This document shows positions 35,247-46,800 of a stretch of DNA of 64,000 bases, one piece after another. Below the pieces are notes generated by a model that did not search any database, had not been told where the DNA came from, and saw nothing but the letters and a program-made list of their open reading frames with translations. The stretch is from SCN-69-37 sp044507065 (lineage in GTDB: Bacteria > Acidobacteriota > Vicinamibacteria > Vicinamibacterales > SCN-69-37), in the NCBI GenBank assembly GCA_044507065.1, contig JBIQJY010000006.1, forward strand, positions 1 to 64,000, given 5' to 3'. Position numbers and translations under genes: made by a program. Positions within the stretch are counted from its first letter, which is position 1, and every line of letters starts with the position of its first letter.

Positions 35247-36101
35247 TTACTCTTCCTGGAGCTTCACGCGCTCGGTCTGTGTGCGGCCGGCCTTCACGGT
35301 GACTTCCTTCGTGACGGTCTCGTAGCCGTCCGCGCGGAACTCGAGCTCGTGCCGACCTTCGGGCAGGCTCAGGTGGTTGCTGAGGCCTCCGAACTCATCG
35401 GCCACTCCCGCGAGGGCGCCGTCGACATAGACGCGCGCACTGCTCGGGTTCACGCGCAGGCGCAGCGACCCTGTGGCCGCGCCCGCGTCGCGGTCATCGT
35501 AGGTCCGCGTCGCAGACGTCCACGTGTAGGGCACTCCGCCGTAGCCATACGGGTCGTAGAGGAACGGGTCGTACCAACCGTAGCTGTACCAGGACCACCC
35601 GCCGTAGATCCACGGGCTGTACGCACCCGGCCCGTAGTAGTACGACCAGGGGCTGTAGTAGTGCCGGGGATAGTAGTACCCGGGGTTCCAGTAGCCGGGA
35701 TAGGACGGCCGTGGCAACGGCACGTCGCCGCGCGGCTGTGCCTGGCCTCGCAGGCCCTGCGTCGTGCGGACCCGGCGGGCGGCTGCATCAGCTTCGACCG
35801 ACTGCCGACTGCCCGGTGCGACGCGTGCGCCGGACCCGGCGGGGCGGCTGCCAGCCGGACGCCCGACCACGCGCGAATCGCCACCACCCGACGGCGCCGG
35901 TGCCGGGGCCGGCGGCGGAGAATGACGCGGGACCGCGACCGACCCACCCGAGTCCGAACCGCCGGATCGCGAGCCAGCCGACCCGCTCGATCCGCCGGAG
36001 TCCGAACCGCCGCGGCGCGCCGCCTGCGCGGCAGCCGTCGTCGGCACCGCCAGGGCCGTTGCCACGATGACCGACAGGGCGAATGACAGGGACTTGGTCA
36101 T
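35247..36101 (-). CDS. Exported PEGA-domain protein with Tyr/Pro-rich middle
   Basis: I start at ATG 36101, which has an AGGAG site 7 nt upstream, and the product is 284 residues. A signal peptide (ending TTAAAQA) is followed by a Gly/Ser/Pro-rich segment (about 30-110), then an aromatic-rich stretch with many Tyr, Trp, Pro and Gly (about 130-195), then a PEGA domain (about 215-284; SARVYVDGALAGVAD, LPEGRHELEFRADGY). PEGA domains bind surface or cell-wall partners. The protein is likely periplasmic or surface-exposed. Its low-complexity middle suggests a flexible spacer. It is encoded divergently from hslV. Confidence 0.8.
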   Translation of the reverse strand: MTKSLSFALSVIVATALAVPTTAAAQAARRGGSDSGGSSGSAGSRSGGSDSGGSVAVPRHSPPPAPAPAPSGGGDSRVVGRPAGSRPAGSGARVAPGSRQSVEADAAARRVRTTQGLRGQAQPRGDVPLPRPSYPGYWNPGYYYPRHYYSPWSYYYGPGAYSPWIYGGWSWYSYGWYDPFLYDPYGYGGVPYTWTSATRTYDDRDAGAATGSLRLRVNPSSARVYVDGALAGVADEFGGLSNHLSLPEGRHELEFRADGYETVTKEVTVKAGRTQTERVKLQEE

Positions 36102-36131
36102 GAGCATTCTCCTGAGTGGTATCACTCTTCG

Positions 36132-36137
36132 ATTGTA
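36132..36137 (-). promoter_or_regulatory. Possible -10 element of the PEGA gene
   Basis: TACAAT on the minus strand lies 30 nt before ATG 36101, giving a leader of about 24 nt with a good AGGAG ribosome site. The -35 position overlaps the stem-loop at 36154-36177. Confidence 0.35.
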
Positions 36138-36153
36138 AGGCTCGTGCAACTTG

Positions 36154-36177
36154 CCTGCCACCGCTGACGGTGGCAGG
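36154..36177. repeat. Perfect 10-bp stem-loop in the PEGA/hslV intergenic region
   Basis: CCTGCCACCG, loop CTGA, then CGGTGGCAGG form an exact hairpin. Two smaller perfect hairpins follow in the next 90 bp: GTGGC GGGG GCCAC and GGCAG gagaca CTGCC. It may be an operator, a REP-like palindrome or part of a small RNA. Confidence 0.5.
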
Positions 36178-36261
36178 GTCGTGCCGCACCGCTTTCAGGC
36201 GCGGCGCACCGTCCTCCACGGGTGGCGGGGGCCACGCATGGCAGGAGACACTGCCGCGTGC

Positions 36262-36290
36262 TTGCCCTCGCGGCCGCCCGGAACTACGAT
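36262..36290 (+). promoter_or_regulatory. Predicted sigma-70 promoter of hslVU
   Basis: TTGCCC (36262-36267) and TACGAT (36285-36290) are separated by 17 bp. They would start transcription near 36297, giving a leader of about 53 nt before the hslV ATG. Nothing resembling a heat-shock sigma-32 box was found. Confidence 0.4.
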
Positions 36291-36349
36291 GCGAACTAGG
36301 AAGTCGCCACCACCTTCCATCGTCAAGCATCTCCGGACAGTTGTCTTTC

Positions 36350-36882
36350 ATGAATCACGCGCACGCCACCACGGTTCTCGCCGTCCGTCACAACGACAAG
36401 GTCGTCCTGGCCAGCGACGGCCAGGTCACGCTGGGTCAAACCGTGGTCAAGCACCACGCGCGCAAGGTTCGGCGGCTCTACCACGATCAGGTACTGGCGG
36501 GATTTGCCGGGTCGGCAGCCGACGGGTTCGCACTCTTCGGCCGCTTCGAAGCCAAACTCGAGGAGCATCGTGGCAATCTCGAGCGGGCAGCGGTGGAGCT
36601 CGCGCGCGACTGGCGCGTCGATCGCGCGCTGCGCCGTCTCGAGGCGATGCTGCTCGTCTCGGATCGGCGCGCCATGTACCTGCTGTCGGGCACCGGCGAT
36701 CTCATCGAGCCGGATGACGGCGTCATGGGAATCGGGTCGGGCGGTCCGTTCGCCATGGCTGCCGCCCGTGCGCTGGTCCGCCACAGTGACCTCGACGCGC
36801 GCGCGATTGTCGAGCAGGCCATGGCCATTGCCGCCGACATCTGCATCTATACAAACGACCGCATCGTCGTGGAAGAGCTGTG

Positions 36883-36883
<1 letters not shown>
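36350..36883 (+). CDS. hslV: ATP-dependent protease proteolytic subunit HslV
   Basis: HslV is the Thr-protease ring of the HslUV complex and degrades misfolded proteins in the cytoplasm. The 177-residue protein has the conserved block TTVLAVRHNDKVVLASDG and DGQVTLGQTVVK, with GSGGPFAMAAARAL and ADICIYTN later. The catalytic N-terminal Thr is Thr7 or Thr8, so residues before it would be removed as a short propeptide. ATG 36350 is used; the frame upstream is not conserved. Its stop abuts the hslU start, so both are translationally coupled. Confidence 0.95.
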
Positions 36884-38297
<1,414 letters not shown>

Positions 38298-38301
<4 letters not shown>

Positions 38302-39416
38302 CGCGCCGGGCGACTTCGCTTCTGGCAGCGTGCGTGGCACTGGCGGTCCTCGCCGCGGCGTGCGGCAAGAAGGGCAATCCGCTGCCGCCGCTGCGGCCGG
38401 TCCCGGCGCGGATCGCCGACCTGACCGTGCTCCGCACGGCCGGGAGAGTCGAGCTGCGCATGACCGTGCCGTCGGCCAACATCGACGGCACGACGCCCGT
38501 CGCCGTCGATCGCATCGACATCTATCGGCTCCTGGCCGGTCCGGATCAGCCGCCCATCCCCGCCGGCCAGGTGGCGGCCAATCCCGCCAACCTGCTGACA
38601 AGCCTGCCCGTTCGGCGCCCGGCGCCCGTCGATGGCGCGCCGTCGCAGACGCCGGCGTCGACCATGGTGCCGGCCCCGGGGGAGGTTGCGACATTCGTCG
38701 ACGCGACGGAAGCCATCGAGGCGGCCGGAGGGGCAGCGGCGCTGCACTACGTGGCAGTGCCGGCGACCGGCGTCTCAGGGGGGCGCAGCGGGCCACCGAC
38801 ACCCGTGGCCATCGTCTCGCTCGGACCCCTGCCCGCCGCACCGCAGAATCTCGCGCTCACGCATGACGCGACGACGGTGCGCGTGACATGGGACGGCGCC
38901 GACGCGGGCCATGCGTTTCGCGCGTATCGCGTGTCGGCCAGCCCGACGGCGGCGCCCGAACTGCTGACGCCGGCCCCCCTCGCGGCGCCCGGACTGGAAA
39001 TCCCCGTCGAGTTCGCACGGGAGGTCTGCGTCGTCGTGCAGTCGCTGGAGGTGGCCGGTGCGGTGACAATCGCGGGTGCCACGACAGCACCGGTGTGCCT
39101 TACACCGGTCGACCAGTACCCGCCGCCATCCCCGACAGGCGTGCGCGTCGTCCAGGAGGGGCAGGCGGTGACGGTCATATGGACGGCCGTTGACGCGTCC
39201 GATCTGACTGGCTATGTGGTGCTGCGCGGCTCCGGAACGGATGCACCGCTGACGCCGCTGATGCGGGATCCCGTGCGGGAAACCACCTATCGCGACGCGA
39301 CGGTCGAGCCGGGGGGCACCTACACCTACGCCGTCTACGCGGTCGACTCGGCTCCGTCTCCCAACGCCAGCGCGCTGTCGGAACCGGAGACCATCACGGT
39401 GCGCCAGGCGCCCTGA
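38298..39416 (+). CDS. Fibronectin-type-III-like lipoprotein with LptM-like N-terminus
   Basis: The 372-residue protein starts at GTG 38298, overlapping the hslU stop (GTGA). A lipoprotein signal ends LAAACGKKGNP, which resembles the CGxKGPL start of LptM/YifL-type small lipoproteins. Two Fn3-like modules are visible later, at about 175-265 (PQNLALTHDATTVRVTWDG) and 275-372 (PTGVRVVQEGQAVTVIWTA). It is likely anchored to the inner or outer membrane facing the periplasm. Function unknown; the operon link to HslUV is unusual. Confidence 0.78.
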
Positions 39417-39440
39417 CGTGAGTTCCAGCGCCGGTCGACG

Positions 39441-39446
39441 TATGAT
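39441..39446 (+). promoter_or_regulatory. Possible -10 element of the transaldolase-carboxylase operon
   Basis: TATGAT (five of six) has a partial -35 (GTGAGT at 39418-39423) with 17-bp spacing. It lies 122 nt before the transaldolase ATG; the leader contains no obvious hairpin terminator. Confidence 0.3.
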
Positions 39447-39568
39447 CGGTACGATCGACGGTCGTTCGACGCCGCCTCTTTCGACCGGGCGGCGCCACCA
39501 TCGGGGATGCGCGCCGCGGCTGCGGGACACGCGGTCTTCCGGGCGCGCAGGAGAAACTCGAGGCACCC

Positions 39569-40222
39569 ATGAAACTGTTCATTGATTCCGGCAACCTGCG
39601 CGACATCGAATCACTGGTGCCGCTTGGCATTATCGATGGCGTCACCACCAATCCGTCGCTCATGGCGAAGGAGGGGGGCGACCCGAAGGCCATCATCCAG
39701 AAGATCTGCGACATCGTGCAGGGACCTGTCAGCGCCGAAGTCGTCGCGACCGACGCGGACGGCATGATTGCGGAAGGGCGCGAACTGGCGAAGATCGACA
39801 AGCACGTCGTCGTCAAGGTGCCCTTCACCCGCGACGGTGTGCGCGCGACGCGCGTGCTCGCGTCCGAGGGCCACCGCGTGAATGTCACGCTCATCTTCTC
39901 GCCGACGCAGGCCTTGCTGGCGGCCAAGGTTGGCGCGGCATATGTCAGCCCGTTTGTCGGCCGGCTCGACGACATTGCGACCGACGGTATGGGCCTCATC
40001 CGCAATATCGTCGAGATCTTCGATCAGTACGAGTTCACGACCGAGATTCTCGTCGCCAGCGTGCGCCATCCGATCCACATCGTCGAGGCGGCCCGGATGG
40101 GCGCCGACGTCTGCACGTGCCCGGTGTCTGTCATCGAAGCGTGTTTCAAGCACCCGCTCACCGACATCGGTCTGGCGAAGTTCCTGCAGGACTGGGAAAA
40201 GGCGCAAGCGGCCCGAGCCTGA
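39569..40222 (+). CDS. Transaldolase (TalC/Fsa-type)
   Basis: The 217-residue protein belongs to the short transaldolase/fructose-6-phosphate aldolase family. The Schiff-base lysine is Lys83 in VVVKVPFT. Conserved segments are FIDSGNLRDIE, DGVTTNPSLMAKEG and SPFVGRLDDI. It would transfer a dihydroxyacetone unit in the pentose phosphate pathway or cleave fructose-6-phosphate; sequence alone does not decide. An AGGAGA ribosome site precedes the ATG. The stop overlaps the next ATG (TGATG), linking it to the acyl-CoA carboxylase genes. Confidence 0.88.
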   Translation: MKLFIDSGNLRDIESLVPLGIIDGVTTNPSLMAKEGGDPKAIIQKICDIVQGPVSAEVVATDADGMIAEGRELAKIDKHVVVKVPFTRDGVRATRVLASEGHRVNVTLIFSPTQALLAAKVGAAYVSPFVGRLDDIATDGMGLIRNIVEIFDQYEFTTEILVASVRHPIHIVEAARMGADVCTCPVSVIEACFKHPLTDIGLAKFLQDWEKAQAARA

Positions 40223-41763
40223 TGGATCCGGCCGAACGGCTCGCCGAACTCGAGCAACTGGCCCGGCAGGGTGGGGGCGAGGCGCGCCGCCGTCGGCAGC
40301 ACGACGCCGGCAAGCTGACGGCGCGCGAGCGCATCGATCTGCTGTTCGATCCTGACAGCTTCGAGGAGATCGATCGGTTCGTCACGCATCGATGCCGGGA
40401 CTTCGGCATGGATGCCGAACTGATTCCGGGTGATGGCGTGGTCGCCGGGCATGGCCGCGTCGACGGCCGCCCGGTCTACGCCTTCGCGCAGGACTTCACG
40501 GTCTTCGGCGGGTCGCTCTCCGAGACCAACGCCGCGAAGATCGTCAAGATCATGGACCTTGCGGTGCGGATGGGCGCGCCCATCGTCGGCCTCAACGATT
40601 CGGGCGGCGCGCGCATCCAGGAAGGTGTCGCCTCGCTCGGTGGCTACGCCGACATCTTCCTCCGCAATACCCTCAGCTCGGGCGTCGTGCCGCAGCTGTC
40701 GGCCATCATGGGGCCGTGCGCGGGCGGTGCCGTGTACTCGCCAGCCATCACCGACTTCACGGTGATGGTCGAAGGGTCGAGCTACATGTTCGTGACGGGG
40801 CCGGACGTCATCCGGACCGTCACGCACGAGGACGTCACCAAGGAACAGCTCGGCGGCGCGATGACGCACAACGCCACCAGCGGCGTTGCGCAGTTCGCCG
40901 TGCCGGACGATCGCGCCTGCCTGCAGCTGCTGCGCGAGCTGCTGGGCTACCTGCCCTCGAACAACCTCGACGACCCGCCCTTCGGACCGACCGACGACCC
41001 GATCGGCCGCGAAGACCCCGCGCTCGATGATCTCGTCCCTCGGCAATCGAATCAGCCCTACGACATGCTCCAGCTGATTCACGCCGTCGTCGACGATGGG
41101 CGATTCCTGGAAGTGCACCGGCACTTCGCGCGCAATATCGTCGTGGGGTTCGCCCGGCTCGGGGGGCGGTCGGTGGGCATCGTCGCCAACCAGCCGGCCG
41201 TGCTCGCCGGGTGCCTGGACATCGACGCCTCCGAGAAGGCGGCGCGATTCGTGCGATTCTGTGACGCGTTCAACATCCCACTCGTCACGTTCGAGGACGT
41301 GCCCGGCTTTTTGCCCGGGGTCGCGCAGGAGCACGGCGGCATCATTCGCGCCGGCGCCAAGTTGCTCTACGCCTTTGCCGAGGCAACGGTCCCGAAGATC
41401 ACGGTCATCACGCGGAAGGCCTACGGCGGCGCGTACTGCGTGATGGCCAGCAAGCATCTGCGGACTGACTTCAACTACGCGTATCCGACGGCTGAAATCG
41501 CGGTGATGGGGCCGGAAGGCGCGGTCAACGTCCTGTACCGGCGGGAACTGGCGGCCGCCGCCGACCCGGCCGCCGAGCGGGCGCGGCTCGTCGCCGACTT
41601 TCGCGACAAGCTGGCCAACCCCTTCGTCGCCGCGGCCCGCGGGTTCGTCGACGCGATCATCCGGCCGCGCACCACACGGGCGACGCTCATTGCCGCGCTC
41701 GGGCGCAGCGCCAACAAACGCGAGCGCATGCCGGCGCGCCGCCACGGCAACATTCCGCTGTAG
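40222..41763 (+). CDS. Acyl-CoA carboxylase, carboxyltransferase (beta) subunit
   Basis: The 513-residue protein has the two crotonase-like halves of PccB/AccD-type carboxyltransferases. Residues about 85-250 hold the acyl-CoA side (GLNDSGGARIQEGV, SGVVPQLSAIMGPCAGGAV). Residues about 320-480 hold the carboxybiotin side (VPGFLPGVAQEHGGI, AYGGAYCVMASKHL). It most resembles propionyl-CoA carboxylase beta. The start overlaps the transaldolase stop; a 44-bp gap separates it from the biotin carboxylase gene. Substrate may be propionyl-CoA, as in odd-chain or branched amino acid breakdown. Confidence 0.9.
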   Translation: MDPAERLAELEQLARQGGGEARRRRQHDAGKLTARERIDLLFDPDSFEEIDRFVTHRCRDFGMDAELIPGDGVVAGHGRVDGRPVYAFAQDFTVFGGSLSETNAAKIVKIMDLAVRMGAPIVGLNDSGGARIQEGVASLGGYADIFLRNTLSSGVVPQLSAIMGPCAGGAVYSPAITDFTVMVEGSSYMFVTGPDVIRTVTHEDVTKEQLGGAMTHNATSGVAQFAVPDDRACLQLLRELLGYLPSNNLDDPPFGPTDDPIGREDPALDDLVPRQSNQPYDMLQLIHAVVDDGRFLEVHRHFARNIVVGFARLGGRSVGIVANQPAVLAGCLDIDASEKAARFVRFCDAFNIPLVTFEDVPGFLPGVAQEHGGIIRAGAKLLYAFAEATVPKITVITRKAYGGAYCVMASKHLRTDFNYAYPTAEIAVMGPEGAVNVLYRRELAAAADPAAERARLVADFRDKLANPFVAAARGFVDAIIRPRTTRATLIAALGRSANKRERMPARRHGNIPL

Positions 41764-41807
41764 CGCGTGATCCGGTTCCTTCCGGGCGCCGCGACGCATA
41801 TCGACAC

Positions 41808-43315
<1,508 letters not shown>

Positions 43316-43319
<4 letters not shown>

Positions 43320-43840
43320 CACTCGACATCGAGATCGGCGGGCGGTTGTACCGGGCGTCTGTCACCCGTGCCGGGCGCACCGATGGCAGGCTCGAGGTGA
43401 CGCTGCAGGCGCACGATGATCCGGAGCCGTCGCCCCCGATGCTCCTCGACGTGCGGGAAACCGACGTGGGCCTGTCGCTGGTCGACGCCGATGGGCGCGT
43501 GATCGATGCCGCCCTCGCCGAGCGCGCACGTGGTGAGTGGCTCGTCCAGCTGCCTCATGTCGACGTCGTGGCGCGCCTCGACGGGCGGCGGGCGCACGGC
43601 GGCGGCGGAGAGGTTCAGGGCACAGGTCCGTACCGGCTGTCGGCTCCAATGCCGGGCCGCATCGTTCGCGTCCTCGTGCGGCCCGGCGACGAGGTGACCG
43701 TCGGGCAATCGCTGGTCGTCATCGAAGCCATGAAGATGGAAAACGCACTGACGGCGCAGCGCGGCGGCGTCGTGGCGGAGGTCGCCGTGGCCGAGGGCGC
43801 GTCAGTCGAGTCCGGCCGCCTGCTGGTCACCCTGGAATAA
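43316..43840 (+). CDS. Biotin carboxyl carrier protein of acyl-CoA carboxylase
   Basis: The 174-residue protein has a C-terminal biotinyl domain with the biotinylated Lys140 in EAMKMENA, preceded by APMPGRIVRVLVRPGDEV. The N-terminal about 100 residues resemble the BT linker domain between biotin carboxylase and biotinyl domains in fused PCC alpha. The ATG overlaps the previous stop (ATGA). A hairpin directly after the stop may end the operon. It carries carboxybiotin from the carboxylase to the carboxyltransferase. Confidence 0.93.
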
Positions 43841-43856
43841 GGGCTGCGGAAGCCCT
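43840..43856 (+). terminator. Hairpin after the biotin carrier gene
   Basis: AGGGCT, loop GCGGA, AGCCCT form a 6-bp stem beginning at the last base of the TAA stop. No U-tract follows. Confidence 0.3.
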
Positions 43857-43881
43857 GTACGGCCGGCCTCGCCCGGCGCCC

Positions 43882-43890
43882 TACGATAAA
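43882..43890 (+). promoter_or_regulatory. Possible -10 element of tamB
   Basis: The overlapping boxes TACGAT and GATAAA end 11 and 8 nt before the tamB GTG. Either would start transcription near the start codon. No -35 seen. Confidence 0.25.
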
Positions 43891-43898
43891 GTGAACCC

Positions 43899-46800
43899 GT
43901 GAGCGAAGCGCCACCTCCGCCCGAGGATACCGCCGTCGAGGCGCAGGGGACCGATCGGTCGGCGCGGCGGCGTCGGCACGTCATCCTGCGCTGGATGCGG
44001 CGTGCGCTCGCCGTCGTGGTGGCGATCACGGCCGCCGTCGTGGTGTCGTTCTTCACGATGGACCTCGGCCGGTTTCCGCAGATCAAGCGGATGGCAGAAG
44101 AGCAGGGAAGCCGCTTCCTCGACCGCCCGCTCCACATCGGCCGCATTTCCGCCCGCATCACGCCAGGCGCCTTCACCATCGAAGACATCGTCATCGAAGG
44201 ACGGACGCCGCAGGATCGTCCGTTCATGACGATCGATCGGGTACGCGTCAACGTGCCCTGGTGGACGATCTTCCGTCGTGAAGTCCACCTGAACCTGCGA
44301 CTCGACGGGTGGGCAATGGTCGTCGAGTCGTGGGACGGCGGCCACAACGTGCCGCGCCTCACGGGGCCGCCGCGGCCGCCACGTACCGGGCCGCGCACGT
44401 TCACGACCACCGTCGACTACGCGTTTGCCCACGGAGGCCACTTCATCTACGAGGACCACGCCACGCCGTGGAGCGTGGTGGCCCCGAACCTGACCTTCGA
44501 CTTCGCGCGCGCAACGGCGCTGCAGGAATACGTGGGTCGCGTGGGGTTCAAGGGCGGTGTCGTCCAGATCCAGGACTACCAGCCGATGGCCACCGATCTC
44601 GAGGCCCGGTTCGCGCTCGACGGATCCATCGTGCGCCTGCGCCACATCGACCTGATCGCCGATGGGAGCGTGTCCCAGGTCAATGGCATGGTGGACATGA
44701 GCCAGTGGCCCAACCAGATCTACAACGTCACGTCCCGCGTGGATTTCGCGCGCATGAAGGAGCTGTTCTTCACGCGGGAAACGTGGCGCCTTGCCGGCGA
44801 AAGCGCCTTTGTCGGCCAGTTCGCGCTGGGGCGGGACGGCGTGCGCGACCTGACGGGCCGCTTCACGAGCGACGCCGCCGTGGTCAACGACCTGGCCTTC
44901 ACGAACCTCGACGGCACGCTGACGTGGAAGCCCGAATTGTTCGCCGTGACGCATGCCGAGGCCGATCTGATGGGCGGCCGCACGACGTTCACCTATTCGT
45001 TGTCGCCGCTCGGCACGCCCAACCCGGCCACGGCGAGTTTCGACGCCTCATACGCCGGCGTCGAGCTGTTCGAGCTCGATCGGCTGATGGGACTGCGTGG
45101 CCTGCGACTGGCGGGCACGGCCGACGGCACGCTGTCTCTGGCCTGGCCGAACGGGAGCATGTCGTCGGGCCGGCGCGGCTCCGGCCGCACCAGCATCACG
45201 CCGCTGCCCGGCACGCCCCCACTCGCGCCGGAAGGTTTGCCCGACGTGCCGCTGGTTGCGGCGTTCGAGCCCCAGCCGTTCGATTCGAGTCCGCGCAGTA
45301 CGCCGCTCGCCATCGGCGCCAGTCTCGAGTACACGTTCGAACCTGGCGGCATCACGTTCGCCGACAGCCGAGTCGCGACGTCGCACTCGAATATCGCGTT
45401 CTCCGGCCGCATGGCGCCGGATGGCTCCAACGTGTTTCCCTTCCATGTCACGAGCCACGACTGGCAGGAAAGCGACCGGTTGCTGGCGGCCATCATGACC
45501 GCGGTCTCCGGGCCCACGCGCGCCATCGAGGTGGGCGGCCGGGGCAGGTTCGACGGCGTGATGACCGGGGCGTTCTCGTCTCCGCGCATCGAGGGCCACT
45601 TCGATGGCGAGTCCATGCGCGTGTGGGACGTGACCTGGGGCACGGCGACGGCCGACCTCGTCATCGAGCGCGGATACGTCGACATCACCAACAGTCACAT
45701 CACGCGAGACGGTGGGACGATCACTTCGGACGGACGGTTCGCCCTCGGCTTCCGCAATGACGACGCCGAGGAGATTCGCGCACACGTGCGACTGACTGGC
45801 TGGCCGGTCTCCGATCTTCGACACGCCTTCGGTCTCGACGACTGGTCGATGGACGGCACCATTGGCGAAACCGACCTGGATCTCAGCGGGCAGTATCGGA
45901 ACATGTTCGGCTCCGGATCCATCCGGATCGACGATGGGCGGGCGTGGGGCGAACGATTCGAGGTCGCCACGGCCGACCTCGAACTCGAGGGGACCGGCAT
46001 GCGTGTCCATCGCCTCGAGATCCAGAAGGGACCGGGCCGCGTTTCCGGCGCGGCCCACGTGGGCTGGGACGGTACCTACGCGTTCAATGCGGAAGGAGTC
46101 GGCGTGGCGGTCGAGAGCCTCGACAATTTCCGCCTCGAGGAGACGCCGCTCACCGGGCGCCTGCGTTTCCGTGCGACCGGGGCCGGGGAGTTCGAATCGC
46201 CCACTTATTCGTTCGATGCCTCGATCGGCGACCTGTTCGTCGGCGACGAGGGGATTGGAGCGGTCACCGGACGGGTGGCAATTGCCAATGAGACGATGAC
46301 GATCGAGCGGCTCGTCGCCGCGTCCAGCCGCCTGCAGGTCGTCGGCACCGGTACCATCGGCTTCGACGAACGTTACACGTCGGACCTGCGCCTGCGGTTT
46401 CAGGAAACCGCCCTCGACCCGTACCTCAAGTTCGCGATGACCACCGACATTTCGCCGTACACGCGCGCGGTTGTCGGAGGCACGCTGTCGGTGGCGGGCC
46501 CACTGGCCGAACCGCTCGAGCTGACGGTCGATACGGTGGTCGACGAGGCGACGCTCACCCTGTACGACTACGACCTGACCAACAACGGACCCATTCACCT
46601 GCGGTTCGCCGACGGGCGTCTGGGCATCGAGTCGCTGGAGCTGCGCGGCAGCGATACGAACCTCTCGCTCGGCGGATCGGCAGATGCACGCGGGAGGACG
46701 TTCGACCTGGCCGCCTCGGGCGACGCGAGCCTCTCGATCCTGCAGCTCTTCTTCCAGGGACTGACGTCAACCGGCGCCGCGCGTCTCAACGCGCGATTGT

